The translations under genes and the position numbers were made by a program. A DNA stretch of 64,000 nucleotides from contig NC_081411.1 in assembly GCF_030272615.1 (NCBI RefSeq), positions 827,254,897 to 827,318,896 of the forward strand. The letters are read 5' to 3'. Shown piece by piece: positions 10,621-22,816 of this stretch; the first letter of the stretch is position 1, and each line of letters begins with the position of its first letter. The notes below the pieces were generated by a model, which worked only from the letters and a program-made list of their open reading frames with translations, was not told the DNA's origin and did no database searches. Origin of the DNA: Cryptomeria japonica (taxonomy: Eukaryota > Streptophyta > Pinopsida > Cupressales > Cupressaceae).

Positions 10621-13036
10621 ATGGATGTCAATTTGGCTGAGAGAGTTGTTGAACTTGTCGGTGTAATAAATTCTTTGACTGACAAAGTTAATGATATAGC
10701 AATTCAACAACTTTCTGGTCCTAAAAGCCACCACCCTTCAGCCAAATGTGAAGTAAAGATTTATGATGGATCCAGAGATCCAGATGTGCTCTACACATGG
10801 ATCCTTGATATGGAAACATGGTTTTCCTATAATGGTACTGCAGATGAAGATAAGGTTCCTTTTGCAAAATTAAATCTCTCTGGTGTTGCCAAGGTTTTGG
10901 TTACTGAACGACAATATGCACAAGATCCAATCACCACATGGGCTCAACTTGTCACAACATTAAAGGATACATTTTATCTTTCAAACTATGAGCAAGATTT
11001 GCACATCAAGTGGCTTCATCTACAACAAGGATGATAGATGCCAGTGTAGGATTACATCTATCAATTCAATCGCTTGAGAATACTCCTTCGAGTACAAGAA
11101 CCATATGTTGCTCTAATTCTCAAGTTCAAGAGTGGATTACAAGAGCATTTATTTAGAGAGTTGAAATATACTACCATAGAAACACTTGATACTGCATTCA
11201 ATAAAGCACAATTGGTAGAAGAAAAGCTTGATGCCCAAACTCGTGCTCCTCGGCCTTCATTTTCTATAGGTACTCTAAAAGCATCCAGTTCTCAGCTGCA
11301 ACAAAAAAATTCTAAAGATAAAAATTCTTCTCCTTCCTCTTCTTTTCAATCTCCTTCTTTTGATATTACGAAATCTAAATTTTGTACTTATTGTAAAAAG
11401 AAGGGACATGAAAATTCCGAGTGTTTTAAGTGGAAGAAGAAAAATCTATTTGTACAGTCTCATGATGAGGAAAGTAAAAATATTCCCATTGAGACTTCTG
11501 GGGATGATAGGAATTATGATGAATTGAAAGTTAGACTCAATAAGGTCACCTTAATGAACCATCATTCTAGCTCAAGGGGACGTGACAATTTTTTTGTCAC
11601 TCGTGCTCATTTGACACATGATTTTTTTGTAGATCGTATCATCGATAATGGCTTGCAGAAAAATTTAATTGTGAAGTCCATTGTCAACAAGCTTCATTTG
11701 TTGATAGATCCACATCCTCATCCATATTCACTTGGATGGAAAGATAATGGTTCATCCTCACAGATCACACACACTTGCACTATGTCTTTTGCATTTGGCC
11801 CCAAATTCATTGATAAGGTCACCTGTGATGTGACCACCATGGATTATTGTGGTTTGCTTCTTGGAAAACCCTATCAATACAATAGGAAAGCTCACTATGA
11901 TGCATTTAATAACACTTACACACTACAACAAAATAATAAGACATATCTCATAAAATGTACTAAGAGCACTGATAATCTAGTACTTAGTTGCAGACAAGCT
12001 AGAAAAGTTATCAATCAAGCAACAGAGATTGCCTTAATTTTCATAAAACCACAATCCAATACTTCTACGACAAATTTCATGGTGTCTAAACCACATGCTA
12101 GTTTGGAAAAATTGTTGCAAGAATATTCACATGTTTTTCAAGAGCCTAAGACACTTCCCCCAGAACGAGAAATCAATCACTCTATTGATATTGTTCCTAC
12201 AACATCTCTTCCTAATGCCCCATTGTATCAGCAATCAATTCTTCAAAGTGATGAGATAAAAAGACAAATTCAAGATTTATTGTCTAAAGGTTTCATTAAA
12301 CCAATTACATCCCCTTGTGCTTCGCCAATTTTATTGGTGCTCAAGAAAGATGGCACTTGGCATCTTTGTATTGATTTTCGAGCATTAAATAAGATCATCA
12401 TAAAAAATCGATATCCACTTCCCCGCATTGATGGCCTTTTGGATCAACTTCAAGGTGCCAAATTCTTCTCCAAAATTGATCTAAAAAGTGGGTATCATCA
12501 GGTTAGAGTTCAGGCAGAGGATACATGGAAGACAACTTTCAAGACCAAGATAGGTCTTTTTGAGTGGCTTGTGATGGCATTTGGTCTCACTAATGCTCTT
12601 GCCACATTCATGTGTTTAATGAATGAGGTGTTTCGTGATTGTTTGGACCAATTTGTTATCATCTATTTAGATGATATTCTCATATTTTCCAACACTTGGA
12701 AAGTACATCTTCAACATTTGGAACATGTTCTTTACACTCTTCAGCAGAACAATATGTATGCCAGCCTTTCTAAGTGTTCTTTTGGTCAAACATCCATCTC
12801 CTATCTGGGATATGTTATTGATGCACATGGTGTTCATGTAGATCCTTCCAAAGTGGAAGTTCTTTGCAAATGGCCTAATCCTTCAAATATTACCGAATTA
12901 AGGAGTTTTCTTGGTCTTGCAAACTTCTACCGCAAGTTTATTCTACATTGCTCAAACATTGCCTCACCTTTGCATCAATTGACAAAGACCAATGTTGCAT
13001 TCAAGTGGATAGACATTCTCTCATTCTTTCAACACA
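10621..13036 (+). pseudogene. gag-pol: Chromovirus Gag-protease-RT, broken
   Basis: One frame runs from ATG 10621 to about 13036, with stops clustered at 11032-11055. Gag has a capsid-like region (DVLYTWILDMETWF; TTWAQLVTTLKDTFY) and a CCHC knuckle CTYCKKKGHENSEC at 11382-11423. The protease-like segment near 11640 has IDNGLQ where DSG is expected, so the active site is degraded; LLLGKPY follows further on. RT is well preserved, with PCASPILLVLKKDG, RYPLPRIDGLLDQL, FSKIDLKSGYHQ, MAFGLTNA and the catalytic YLDD at 12664-12675. The frame is lost near 13030, where RNase H continues in another frame. Confidence 0.88.
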
Positions 13037-14940
13037 TTGAAAGAGAAATTGTGTTCAACACCTGTTCTTGTTCTACCAAATCTCTCACAGCCTTTTGAGA
13101 TTGAGACAGGTGTTTCTCAGTATGCACTTGGAGCTGTTCTAAAGCAAAATGGTCACCCTATGGCTTATCATTCAGAAACTTTTTCTACTACCAAGAGGAA
13201 CTACTCAACATATGATAAGGAATTATATGCATTGGTTCAAGCCATCAAATATTGGAGGCATTATCTTTTGGGAAAAGAAACAATTGTTCACACTGATCAC
13301 TTGCCTCTCCAATTTCTTCAATCTTAGAATAAAATTGAAGAGGCGAGGCATATGAAGTACTTACAACAATTTCACTTGGTCATCAAATATAAGAATGGGA
13401 GCAACAATAATGTTGCAGATTGTTTGAGTCGGCCTCCTACAGCTCATGCTTTAACAATTATGAGCACTTCTCATTTGGGATTTCAAACATGGTCTTCTCA
13501 GTATGCTCAAGATCATGATTTTAGTGTTACATACACAAGTATTCAAAAACCTTTAACTTCCAATTTAAGACCCTTTCAAGATTTCCATATTAAGGAAGGG
13601 TTACTCTACAAGCTAGATAAGCTTTGTGTCCCTCATGATCATCGGGTTTCACTTCTCAAGGAGGTACATTCTACTCTTTATGGTGCTTATTTTGGTAAAC
13701 AAAAGAAAATTCACCATTTGCAGAGATTCTTTTATTGGCCACATATGCAACATGATGTGCTTCATTTCCTCAAAAGATGTGCAGTTTGTTGCTACTCCAA
13801 ACCAACCAACAGAAAGATGGGTTTGAGCATTCCTTTGCCTATTATTTCTTGTCCCTGGGAGAGAATCTCCATGGATTTGGTTAATGGTTTTCCATTGACT
13901 GTTCGCCACCATGATTGTGTTTTTGTGGTTGTTGATCGATTCAGCAAGGTGGTTAAGTTCATTCCATGCTGCAAGACAAGTTCTGCACATGACTTAGCTC
14001 AACTCTTCTTCAACTTTGTTTGGAGATCCTTTGGTTTACCAAAAATCATTTCTTCTGATCGAGACACATTTTGTGGGACATTTTTGGCGATCTTTGTGGA
14101 ATATTTTGGCAGCTTTTGTTAAATTTTCCACTACTTTTCATCCTCCATCAGATGGTCAGACTGAAGTTGTCAACCGAACTCTCATACAAAGTTTAAGAAT
14201 TTATCACCACAATTCTCCTTCCAAGTGGGATTTGAGCCTCGCCCACATAGAACACACTTACAACCGAGCATTTCACTCATCTACTGGTCACTTACCTTTT
14301 GAGGTATGCCTTGGGTTTTATCCTTTGGCTCCATATGAGTTGACCTTATCTTTGCCATCTCCATCCACTATACATATTCAAAAAGAGCACGATAAGGCCC
14401 AAGTCTTCATTCAACATTTGCAGAATCTTCAGTCCAAAGTAGTTCAGATTCTTCAAAAGACTCAAGAAACGAAAAAACAACTTATGGATCATCATCGTGT
14501 CCCTCATAATTTTTAGGTTGGGGATAAAGTTTGGTTATACCTAGACAAATGTCATTTCCAAGGGAAGGCACATATTAAGGTCAAGCCACTTCTCTATGGG
14601 CCTTACACCATTCTTCAACAGGTATCTGATAATGCTTTCCGACTTGATCTTCTAGCTCATTTCATCCATGATGTTGTTAATGTTTATGTTCTCAAGCACT
14701 ACCATGAGTCAACACTGGAAACTGAGCCCATTGTCAGCCACCCTGCAAATGTTGTTCCTGATTTTCAGCTTCCGCTTTATTTTGATAGAGTTTTTAATAC
14801 AAAGGTTCTACCACTTCCTACCTTGTTCCAAAGCAAGGTCAGCTTCCGCATCAAGCCCATTGGATCTCTCACCGTCAGTTATCTCAGGAGTTTCCTTCTC
14901 TCTTGCATGCATTGGAGTCCAACGCCAATATTGTTGGGAA
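13037..14940 (+). pseudogene. pol: Chromovirus RNase H and integrase, broken
   Basis: RNase H covers about 13037-13430 (VLVLPNLSQPFEIETG; TYDKELYALVQAIKYWRHY; HTDHLPLQFL) with one TAG at 13325, where CAG is expected. The integrase zinc region has lost its second His (GAYFG) but keeps CAVCCYSK. The core keeps its three acidic positions: MDLVNG, SSDRDTFCG and DGQTEVVNRT. A frameshift lies near 14110 and a TAG ends the next frame at 14516, just before VGDKVWLYLDK and the GPY/F module. The extreme C-terminus (14790-14940) weakly resembles a chromodomain tail but is too decayed to claim. Confidence 0.85.
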
Positions 14941-14943
14941 GAA

Positions 14944-15398
14944 TGACGAGGATTCATAGGGTATACATAGGATATTATAAGTTATTAGCTTAGTATTATT
15001 TTTATTAGTTTTAATCCTCCTATGTCAATGTCAAAAATAAAAGTCAAAAGTCAAAATTAAATGTCAGTTCCCTTATTGTTAGGAGGTTAGCATAAATTAG
15101 TATATGGTTTTATTTGTTATTCTTTTCCATCTCATGTTGAGGTTTGGAAAATCTTATAATAGTTTTCATTTTCCATCTCACATGGAGAATTGGAAAATCC
15201 TTTATTTTAGGCAATATAGTACCTATATATTTGTCGCTTTCTCCTCACTGAGATATTGGAAAAATGATGAAATTTTGCAACTTTATTTGTAGAGAATTTT
15301 GTCTATGCTTAGAATTTGTTCTTTGACACAGGGAGCTTATTTCATTTAAATTGAATCTATGTTTTTGTTGCTCATTCATTCTTCATTTTTCCATATCA
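14944..15398 (+). repeat. 3' LTR of the chromovirus
   Basis: It begins TGACGAGGATTCATAGGG after a short purine tract (GGGAAGAA) and ends CCATATCA. It matches 9466-9907 with mostly C/T and G/A differences. The exon of the interrupted gene resumes directly after the TSD. Confidence 0.9.
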
Positions 15399-16199
15399 AT
15401 CGAGGAGGAGTTGAGATATATTTAGAAGGGCACCTTGTCAGTCATTTCATTTGGCCTTGATAGCTTGATGGTACATATATTATTGCACCTAGTCATTTGT
15501 ATTTTATTGTACATACATGCTCATCATTTATATTGGTATTAATTAGATTATGTAGTAACTTGCATGTATATCTTATTTTACTCTTGTAGGGCACAAGCAA
15601 CACGAGTGTGGGGCAGTGTGATTTAGGATCTAGTAGTGCAGTTGGAGACAAGGGAAAGTAAATTTAATGCAAATATGATTGAATGAATAGTTTAAATAAC
15701 TTATAGTGATTATACACATCTAGACATAGATTGATAGTCATATACTTGTTGTGTATATGTATAGAGATTCTTGGCTTCACATCCTTGTTGACTACACCTA
15801 GTATACCTGAAGATGAAGAAGAAGAAGAGATGCCTCAAGTACATGTGTGTTTATTTTATTTTGTGTTTAGTAGATATAATTTGTTATTATCAGTGACAAT
15901 TATATGCTAACTTGTATCAATGTCATGTTTGTGAACATGTAGGTTATGTACGAAAATATTGAAAACATATCTCCTCTACTGAAGGCATACATCAAGAGTG
16001 CTGCAAAGCCGAAGAGAAAACGTGGAGATGAGGTAAACATGAATAGTTCAATTATAGTTTATTTTTATGTTAACTTTTTGAATGTGAATTATATAATATA
16101 ACTAATATTAATCGTGGTTTATTTTTTCTTGTCCAGGATCCTTCAGAGCCGAGCAGTGCGACAAAGAGGGTTGATTTTGATGATCCATCAGTAGCTTAG

Positions 16200-16515
16200 G
16201 ATGTTATAGATAGTTTTGGGATGCTTACATGTCTATTTGGAATGTATATTTTGTATATGGACATGCATTCACGTATATAGACATACATTTTGTTTGAGTT
16301 GGTGTTTATGCCATATTTGTGTATGGACATACATTTGTAATCATTTGACATTTTTACATATGCAGAAGTTGATATTCAATCATATAAATTGTTGCTCATC
16401 TGTTCATGGTGTTATCATGGAAATTTTTAATCTTCATTCCAATAATTAATAATGGTTAATAATGGTTATTTAATGAACAATACATTTTATTTCATTTCAT
16501 TGTAATTGTTGTTTG
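16200..16515 (+). other. 3' flank of the split gene
   Basis: No coding motif. GGACATACATTT-type words recur every 30-60 bases, and the region ends in AT-rich sequence (TTAATAATGG). It may contain the 3' UTR of the gene ending at 16199; no clear AATAAA signal can be assigned. Confidence 0.4.
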
Positions 16516-17530
16516 TGTATACACCTAAAATTGGTCTGAAGATAATTAATTAAATAAGTAATTATTTAATTAATCTCTGTCCCCAATTTAATTTAATTCA
16601 TCAACAATTTGATTAAATCCCCCCTTTTTTTCATCTACTTATTAATAAATCTAAGGATTTATGTAATAGGTTCATTTCACTAATCCCCTTTGATTAATTA
16701 ATTCTTCCCCATCAAAATCATTTCTTCTAATATTCTAATTAATTAAAACAAATCAATTATGAGTTGTTTAAATTAATTAACCTTTTCTTATTATTTGAAT
16801 TTCTAAATTCAAATCATCCTAACTTTTAACCACTTAACCTAACCCATTCCATCTACCCACATGTCCCCTTTCCTTGAACACTTTACCCTCTCATGAGCAA
16901 AGATTTGTGACTCTTGTCACTAAGTGTTCCCTTTCATCCAACCTCTTCTAGAAGCCTCTTGACACTTGTCACGATAGAGATGACAAATGTTCCCTTTAAT
17001 CCAACCTCTTTGCCAACCTCCTCCAATTTAACCATTGATATCTTCAGACTTAATCTTGACCATTGATTCCTGCCACCTCACCCCTAGCCTTAGAAATCCT
17101 ATAAATAGACCCCAGTTTGGAGCACAAAGGGCCCCCTAATTCATCCATCTCATTTGCATTTTCATGCATTGTTACTATAGGCATATGCAATCTTAGTTTA
17201 TCATCTAAGCATTGTTATCATAGCTTAATTAAATCATTCTAGCTTATTTTCTAGTATAATCCTGGAATCATGTATCTTAATCATTATCATTGCTAGCTCA
17301 AATGCATCTTCATCATTTAAATCCTCCATTTAAGTGTAGTCAAGTCACTGGAATTTGCATAACCAGATCTGAGAGCAAAATTCATACTCGCCTTTACTAG
17401 GAGGCAATAGATTGATTAGCTATGGTTTATCTTTCGTTAATTAATTTTCTAACTGTTGCTTGTAATGATTTATTGAGTGTTTTGTGTTGTAGTTGCAGGT
17501 ATAATAGGTACACACTTCACAGGCACAACA
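16516..17530 (+). mobile_element. Solo LTR of a gypsy element
   Basis: About 1,015 bp from TGTATACACC to GGCACAACA aligns end to end with 61593-62618, which is followed by a gypsy primer site. No internal sequence adjoins this copy. The flanks GTTTG (16511-16515) and GTTTA (17531-17535) are a near-perfect 5-bp TSD. This is the product expected from LTR-LTR recombination. A TATAAATAG motif near 17101 could be the LTR's TATA box. Confidence 0.82.
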
Positions 17531-17655
17531 GTTTATATAATGAACAATACAATTCATTTAATAAACAATACAATACAATTCATTTAATGAAAAATACAAT
17601 TCATGAACAATACAATTCATTTAATGAACAATACTTGGTACAATTCATTATTAAC
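17531..17655. repeat. Short AT-rich tandem repeat (~21 bp)
   Basis: GAACAATACAATTCATTTAAT-type units recur imperfectly between the solo LTR and the satellite. The same word (TAATGAACAATACA) occurs just left of the solo LTR (~16471), so the LTR inserted within this small repeat. Confidence 0.65.
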
Positions 17656-17660
17656 CTATG

Positions 17661-20600
17661 CATGCTCCTCTTTCCCCCCCCCCCCCCTCGATCGAACGCT
17701 CGGGGTCATGCCCTACCGGCCTCATCCCCTGAGCACCCTAAGTGCTAAAAATTGTCAAACTTTGACGGGCACTAACTCGGAATCCGTGGCACCTGTGAAT
17801 GGTCCATTTGAATCTACGGGGCCACGAGAGGGGTCTATACAAAATCCTATCTCGGTTTTTCAATTTTCCCTATGGTTTTATTAAGGTAGCATTTTTTTGG
17901 TTGGGGAAAACAATGGTCAATCTCATTCAATCGAATGTTGTCGTGTGGCCAATTTCTCGTTCTGCTCATCGTGATAACAAACTGTCAGCTCTGACATGTC
18001 CAGTTAGGCATTATTACCCTATGCACGCTCCAATTTTTCCCCCCACTTGGTCGAACACTCTGGGTCATACCTTACTGGCATCGTCCCTTGAGCACCCTAA
18101 GTGCTAAAAATTGTAAAAATTTGATGGGCCCTAACTCAGAATCTATGGCACCTACTAACGATCTATTTGAACCTACAAGGCCATGAGAGGGGTCTCTACA
18201 AAAGCCTATCTCGGTTTTTCAAGTTTCCCTACAGTTTTATTAGGGCAGCATTTTTTTGGTTGGCAAAAAAATCGTCACTCTCATTCAATCGAATGTTGTT
18301 GCATGGCCAATTTCTCATTCTGCTCATCGTGATAATGAATTGTTAGCTCTGACATGTCCAGTTAGGCATTATTACCCTATGCATGCTCCTATTCCCCCCC
18401 CCCCCCCCACTCGGTCGAACGCTCGGGGTCATACCCTACCGGCATCATCCCTTGAGCGTGTTAAAAATTGTCACACTTTGATAGGCCCTAACTTAGAATC
18501 TGTGGCACCTGCTAATGATCCATTTGAACCTAAAAGGCTAAGAGAGGGAACCTTGCAAAAGCCTATCTTGATTTTTCAAGTTTCCCTATGGTTTTATTGG
18601 GGCATCATTTTTTCGGTTGGCAAAAAAATTGTCAATCTCATTCAATCAAATGTTGTCGCGTGGCCAATTTCTTGTTCTACTCGTCGTGATAACAAACCAT
18701 CATCTCTAACATGTCTAATTAGGGATTATTACCCTATGCATGCTCCTATTTCCCCCCTCCCCCCCACTCAGTCAAATGCTTAGGTTCATACCCTACCGAC
18801 ATCCTCCCTTGAGCACCCTAAGTGCTAAAAATTGTCAAACTTTGACAGGCCCTAACTCAGAATCTGTGGCACCTTTGAATGATATATTTGAACCTATAGG
18901 GCCACAAGAGTGGTCCCTGCAAAATCATATCTCAGTTTTTCAAGTTTCCCTACGATTTTATTAGGGCAGCATTTTTCGGTTGGCCAAAAAATCATCAATC
19001 TCATTCAGTCGAATGTTGTCACGTGGCCAATTTCTCATTCTGCTTGTCGTCATAACGAACTGTCAGCTCCAACATGTCTAGTTAGGCATTATTACCCTAT
19101 GCATGCTCCTATTTTCCCCCCCACTTGGTCGAACGCTCAAGGTCATACCCTACCGGCGTCGTCCCTTGAGCACCTTAAGTGCTAAAATTATCAAACTTTG
19201 ACGGGCCCTAACTCGAAATCTATGGAACATTCTAATGATCTGTTTGAACCTACGGGGCCACGAGAGGGGTACCTACAAAATCCTATCTCAGTTTTTCAAT
19301 TTTCCCTACAATTTTATTAGGGCAACATTTTTTCGATTGGCGAAAAAATTGTCAGTCTCATTCAATCGAATGTTGTCACGTGACCAATTTCTTGTTCTAC
19401 TTGTTGTGATAACGAATCATCAGCTCTGACATGTCCAGTTAGGCATTATTACCCTATGCATGCTCCTATTCCCCCCCCCCCACTTGGTCTAACGCTTGGG
19501 GTCATACCCTACCGACGTCGTCCCTTGAGCACCCAAAGTGCTAAAAATTATCAAACTTTGATGGGCCCTAACTCAGAATCTATGGCACCTGCTAACAATC
19601 TATTTGAACCTACGGGGCCATGAGAGGGGTCCCTACAAAAGACTATCTCGGTTTTTCAAGTTTCCCTACAGTTTTATTAGGGAAGCATTTTTTGGGTTGG
19701 CAAAAAAATCGTCAATCTCATTCAATCGAATGTTGTCACATGGCCAATTTCTCCTTCTACTTGTCATGGTAATAAATCATCAGCTCTGACATGTCTAGTT
19801 AGGCATTATTACCCTATGCATGCTCCTATTTCCCCCTCCCCACTCATTTGAATGCTCAAGGTCATACCCTACCGGCGTTGTCCCTTGAGCACCCTAAGTG
19901 CTAAAAATTGTCAAACTTTGATGGGCCCTAACTCGAAATCCATGGCACCTGCTAACAATCCATTTGAACCTACGGGGCCATGAGAGGGGTCCCTAAAAAA
20001 TCCCATCTCAGTTTTTCATGTTTCCCTACGGTTTTATTAGGGTAGCATATTTTTGTTTTGCAAAAAAATCATCAGTCTCATTTAATCAAGTGTTGAACAA
20101 ACAGGGCCACAAGAGGGCTCCCTACAAAATCCTATCTCTGTTTTTCAATTTTCCCTATGGTTTTATTTGGGCAACATTTTTTCAGTTGGCAAAAAAATCA
20201 TTAGTCTCATTCAATCGAATGTTGTCGCGTGGCCAATTTTAGGTTCTGCTCGTCGTGATAATGAACTGTCATCTCCAACATGTCTAGTTAAGAAATATCA
20301 CCCTATGTATGCTCCTATTTTCCCCCCCCCAACTCGGTCCAACGCTCGGGGTCATACCCTACCAACGTCGTCCCTTGAGCACCCTAAGTGCTAAAAAATG
20401 TCAAACTTTGACGGGCCCTAACTTGGAATCTGTGGCACCTAATAATGATCCATTTAAACCTACAAGGCCATGAGAGAGGTTCTTGCAAAATCCTATCTCA
20501 TTTTTTCAAGTTTCCCTACGGTTTTATTAGGGCAACATTTTTTCGGTTGGTGAAAAAATCATCAAACTCATTCAATAGAATGTTGTTGCGTAGCCAATTT

Positions 20601-22310
20601 CTTGTCCTGCTCGTCGTGATAATGAACCATTGGCTCCTAGATGTCCAATTGGCCATTATTTTCCTATGCATTCTCCTATTTTTCCCCCCCACTTGGTCGA
20701 ACGCTCGGGGTCATACCCTACTGGTGTCGTCCCTTGAGCACCCTAAGTGCTAAAAATTATCAAACTTTGATGGGCCCTAACTCTAAATCCATGGCACCTG
20801 CTAACAATCCATTTGAACCTGTGGGGCCATGAGAGGGGTCCCTAAAAAACCCCATCTTAGTTTTTCATGTTTCCCTACGGTTTTATTAGGGTAGCATATT
20901 TTTGTTTTGCAAAAAAATCATCAGTCTCATTTAATCGAGTGTTGTCACGTGGCCAATTTCTCATCCTGCTCATCGTGATAATGAACCATCAGCTCTGACA
21001 TGTCCAATTAGGCATTATTACCCTATGCATTCTCCTATTTTCCCCCCCAACTCGGTCGAACACTCGGAGTCATGCCCTACCTGTGTTGTCCCTTGAGCAC
21101 CCTAAGTGCTAAAAATTGTCAAACTTTGACGGGCCCTAACTTGGAATATGTGGCACCTGTGAATGATTTGTTTGAACCTATGAGGCCACGAGAGGGGTAT
21201 CTACAAAATCCTATCTTAGCTTTTTAATTTTCCCTATGGTTTTATTAGGGCAACATTTTTTCGCTTGGCAAAAAAATCGTTAGTCTCATTCAATTAAATG
21301 TTGTCGTGTGGCCAATTTCTCGCTCTACTCATCGTGATAATGAACTATCAGCTCCAAAATGTCAAGTTAGGCATTATTACCCTATGCATGCTCCTATTTT
21401 TACCCCCCACTCAATTGAACGCTCAGGGTCATACCCTACCGACGTCATCCCTTAAGTACCATAAGTGCTAAAAATTGTCAAATTTTGATGGGCCCTAACT
21501 TGGAATCCATGGCACCTACTAACTATCTGTTTGAACCTATGGGGCCATGAGAGGGGTTCCTACAAATCCTATCTCTTTTTTTCAATTTTCCTTATGGTTT
21601 TATTAGGGCAGCATTTTTTCGATTGGTGAAAAAATCGTCAATCTCATTCAATCGAATGTTGTCGTGTGGCCAATTTCTAGTTTTGCTCGTCGTGATAACA
21701 AACCGTCAGCTCTGACATGTCAAGTTAGGTATTATTACCCTATGCATGCTCCTATTTTTCCCCCCCACTCAGTTGAACTCTCCGGGTCATGCCCTATTGG
21801 CGTCATCCCTTGAGCACCCTAAGTGCTAAAAATTATCAAACTTTGACAGGACCTAACTCAGAATTTGTAGTATCTATGAACAATCATTTAAACCTACGAG
21901 ACTACGAGAGGGGTCCCTACAAAATCCTATCTTGGTTTTTCAAGTTTCCCTATTGTTTTATTAGGGCAGCATTTTTTTGGTTGGCGAAAAAATCATCAGT
22001 CTCATTCAATAGAATGTTGTCACGTGGCCAATTTCTCGTTCTACTTGTCATGATAATGAACCGTCAGCTCCGATATGTCCAGCTAGGCATTATAACCTAT
22101 GCATGCTCCTATTTTTCCCCCCACTCAGTTGAACACTCGGGGTCATTCCCTATCGGCATCATCCCTTGAGCACCCTAAGTTCTAAAAATTGTTAAACTTT
22201 GACGGGACCTAACTCAGAATCCATGGTACCTATGAACGATCTATTTGAACCTACGATGCCATTAGAAGGGTCTGTACAAAAGCCTATCTTGGAATCTGTG
22301 GCCCTAACCT
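17661..22310. repeat. ~359-bp satellite array, about 13 monomers
   Basis: The marker CATGCTCCTAT (or variants) occurs at 17661, 18024, 18382, 18739, 19102, 19459, 19819, 20308, 20669, 21028, 21387, 21745 and 22102. Spacings are 357-363 bp apart from one of 489. Each monomer carries a C-run (C6 to C13), GGTCATACCCTACCGGC, GAGCACCCTAAGTGCTAAAA, GGGGCCATGAGAGGGGTCC and TCATTCAATCGAATGTTGTC. The 489-bp interval contains a ~130-bp partial duplication near 20095. The period is close to two nucleosome repeats. Frames that open across monomers carry no conserved protein and shift with indels. Confidence 0.9.
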
Positions 22311-22816
22311 TTTCAATAAAAAATATAGATAAACAAACATTACACATAAAATGCATGGATGAACATAAAGGCTTTATGATAATCACTTCAACTGAAATGC
22401 ATGATAATAAATGAAAAGGTGGAATTATATACAATAAAAATATGTCCTTCAAATTATATCAGCAGAACCCACTATGTTGACACAAAAATCATAATGTGAT
22501 ACTGTTGTATATCATCAAAAAGACCTGCATGAGCATAAAGGTTTTGCGATAATTATATCATCAAAAATTGGCAAATAGTGTTGTCTAATAACAAAAATTG
22601 TAAAGCTCATCAAATGCATGATAATAAGTCATGTTGCAAAAATATGTCCCTTCCAATTATATCGAGTGTACCTGCTATGTGCATGCAAAAACCATGTTGC
22701 CCTTGCATTTTGAACACATCCTTAATATACACTTAACAAACTTGAAAATTAAGGTTTAATGATCATTGTTTGAAATAAAATGCATGATAAAAAAATAAGG
22801 CACCATTAAAGACCTA
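22311..22816. other. Non-coding flank with an imperfect ~210-bp duplication
   Basis: Blocks with ATGAACATAAAGGCTTTATGATAAT, AAATGCATGATAATAA and AAATATGTCCTTC...AATTATATC appear near 22360-22470 and again near 22532-22680. A third AAAATGCATGAT word lies near 22778. It lies just past the 3' end of the transposase-like ORF (minus strand) and may be its subterminal region. Confidence 0.5.

Larger units (their letters stand above)
9466..15398 (+). mobile_element. Ty3/gypsy chromovirus-like retrotransposon, full length but broken
   Basis: Two LTRs (442 and 455 bp) begin TGA(T/C)(A/G)AGGATTCATAGGG and end CATATCA. They flank Gag, protease-like, RT, RNase H and integrase coding sequence in gypsy order. 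The host is interrupted between ACCGA (9461-9465) and ATCGA (15399-15403), a 5-bp TSD with one transition. The GPY/F-type motif after the integrase core (LLYGPYTILQ) supports a chromovirus. Stops and at least two frameshifts make it non-functional in cis. Confidence 0.92.
8337..16199 (+). pseudogene. Multi-exon gene of unknown function split by a chromovirus
   Basis: Exon 1 starts at ATG 8337 and stays in one frame to 9353, with stops (TAA 8679, TAG near 8988, TAG near 9246). It encodes a Gln/Pro-rich start, a helical region (for example LLWRDSMREQYVDGLSYKEI) and a Pro-rich stretch. A GT-AG intron (9354-9454) leads to exon 2 (9455-9465, then 15404-15470 after removing the gypsy insertion and one TSD copy). 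Further exons are near 15590-15657, 15767-15838, 15943-16032 and 16137-16199, each bounded by GT and AG. The last three read acidic EDEEEEEMPQ, then KPKRKRGDE (a likely nuclear signal), then DFDDPSVA and a stop. The frame joins cleanly at 9353/9455, 15470/15590, 15838/15943 and 16032/16137; the 15657/15767 junction is off by one base. I do not recognise the family. It may be a DNA-transposon accessory gene rather than a host gene. Confidence 0.55.

Noticed and set aside
17422-22169. About fifteen ORFs of 60-175 codons
   Set aside because: They follow the 359-bp satellite phase, change frame at indels and C-run length differences, and show no conserved start or motif.
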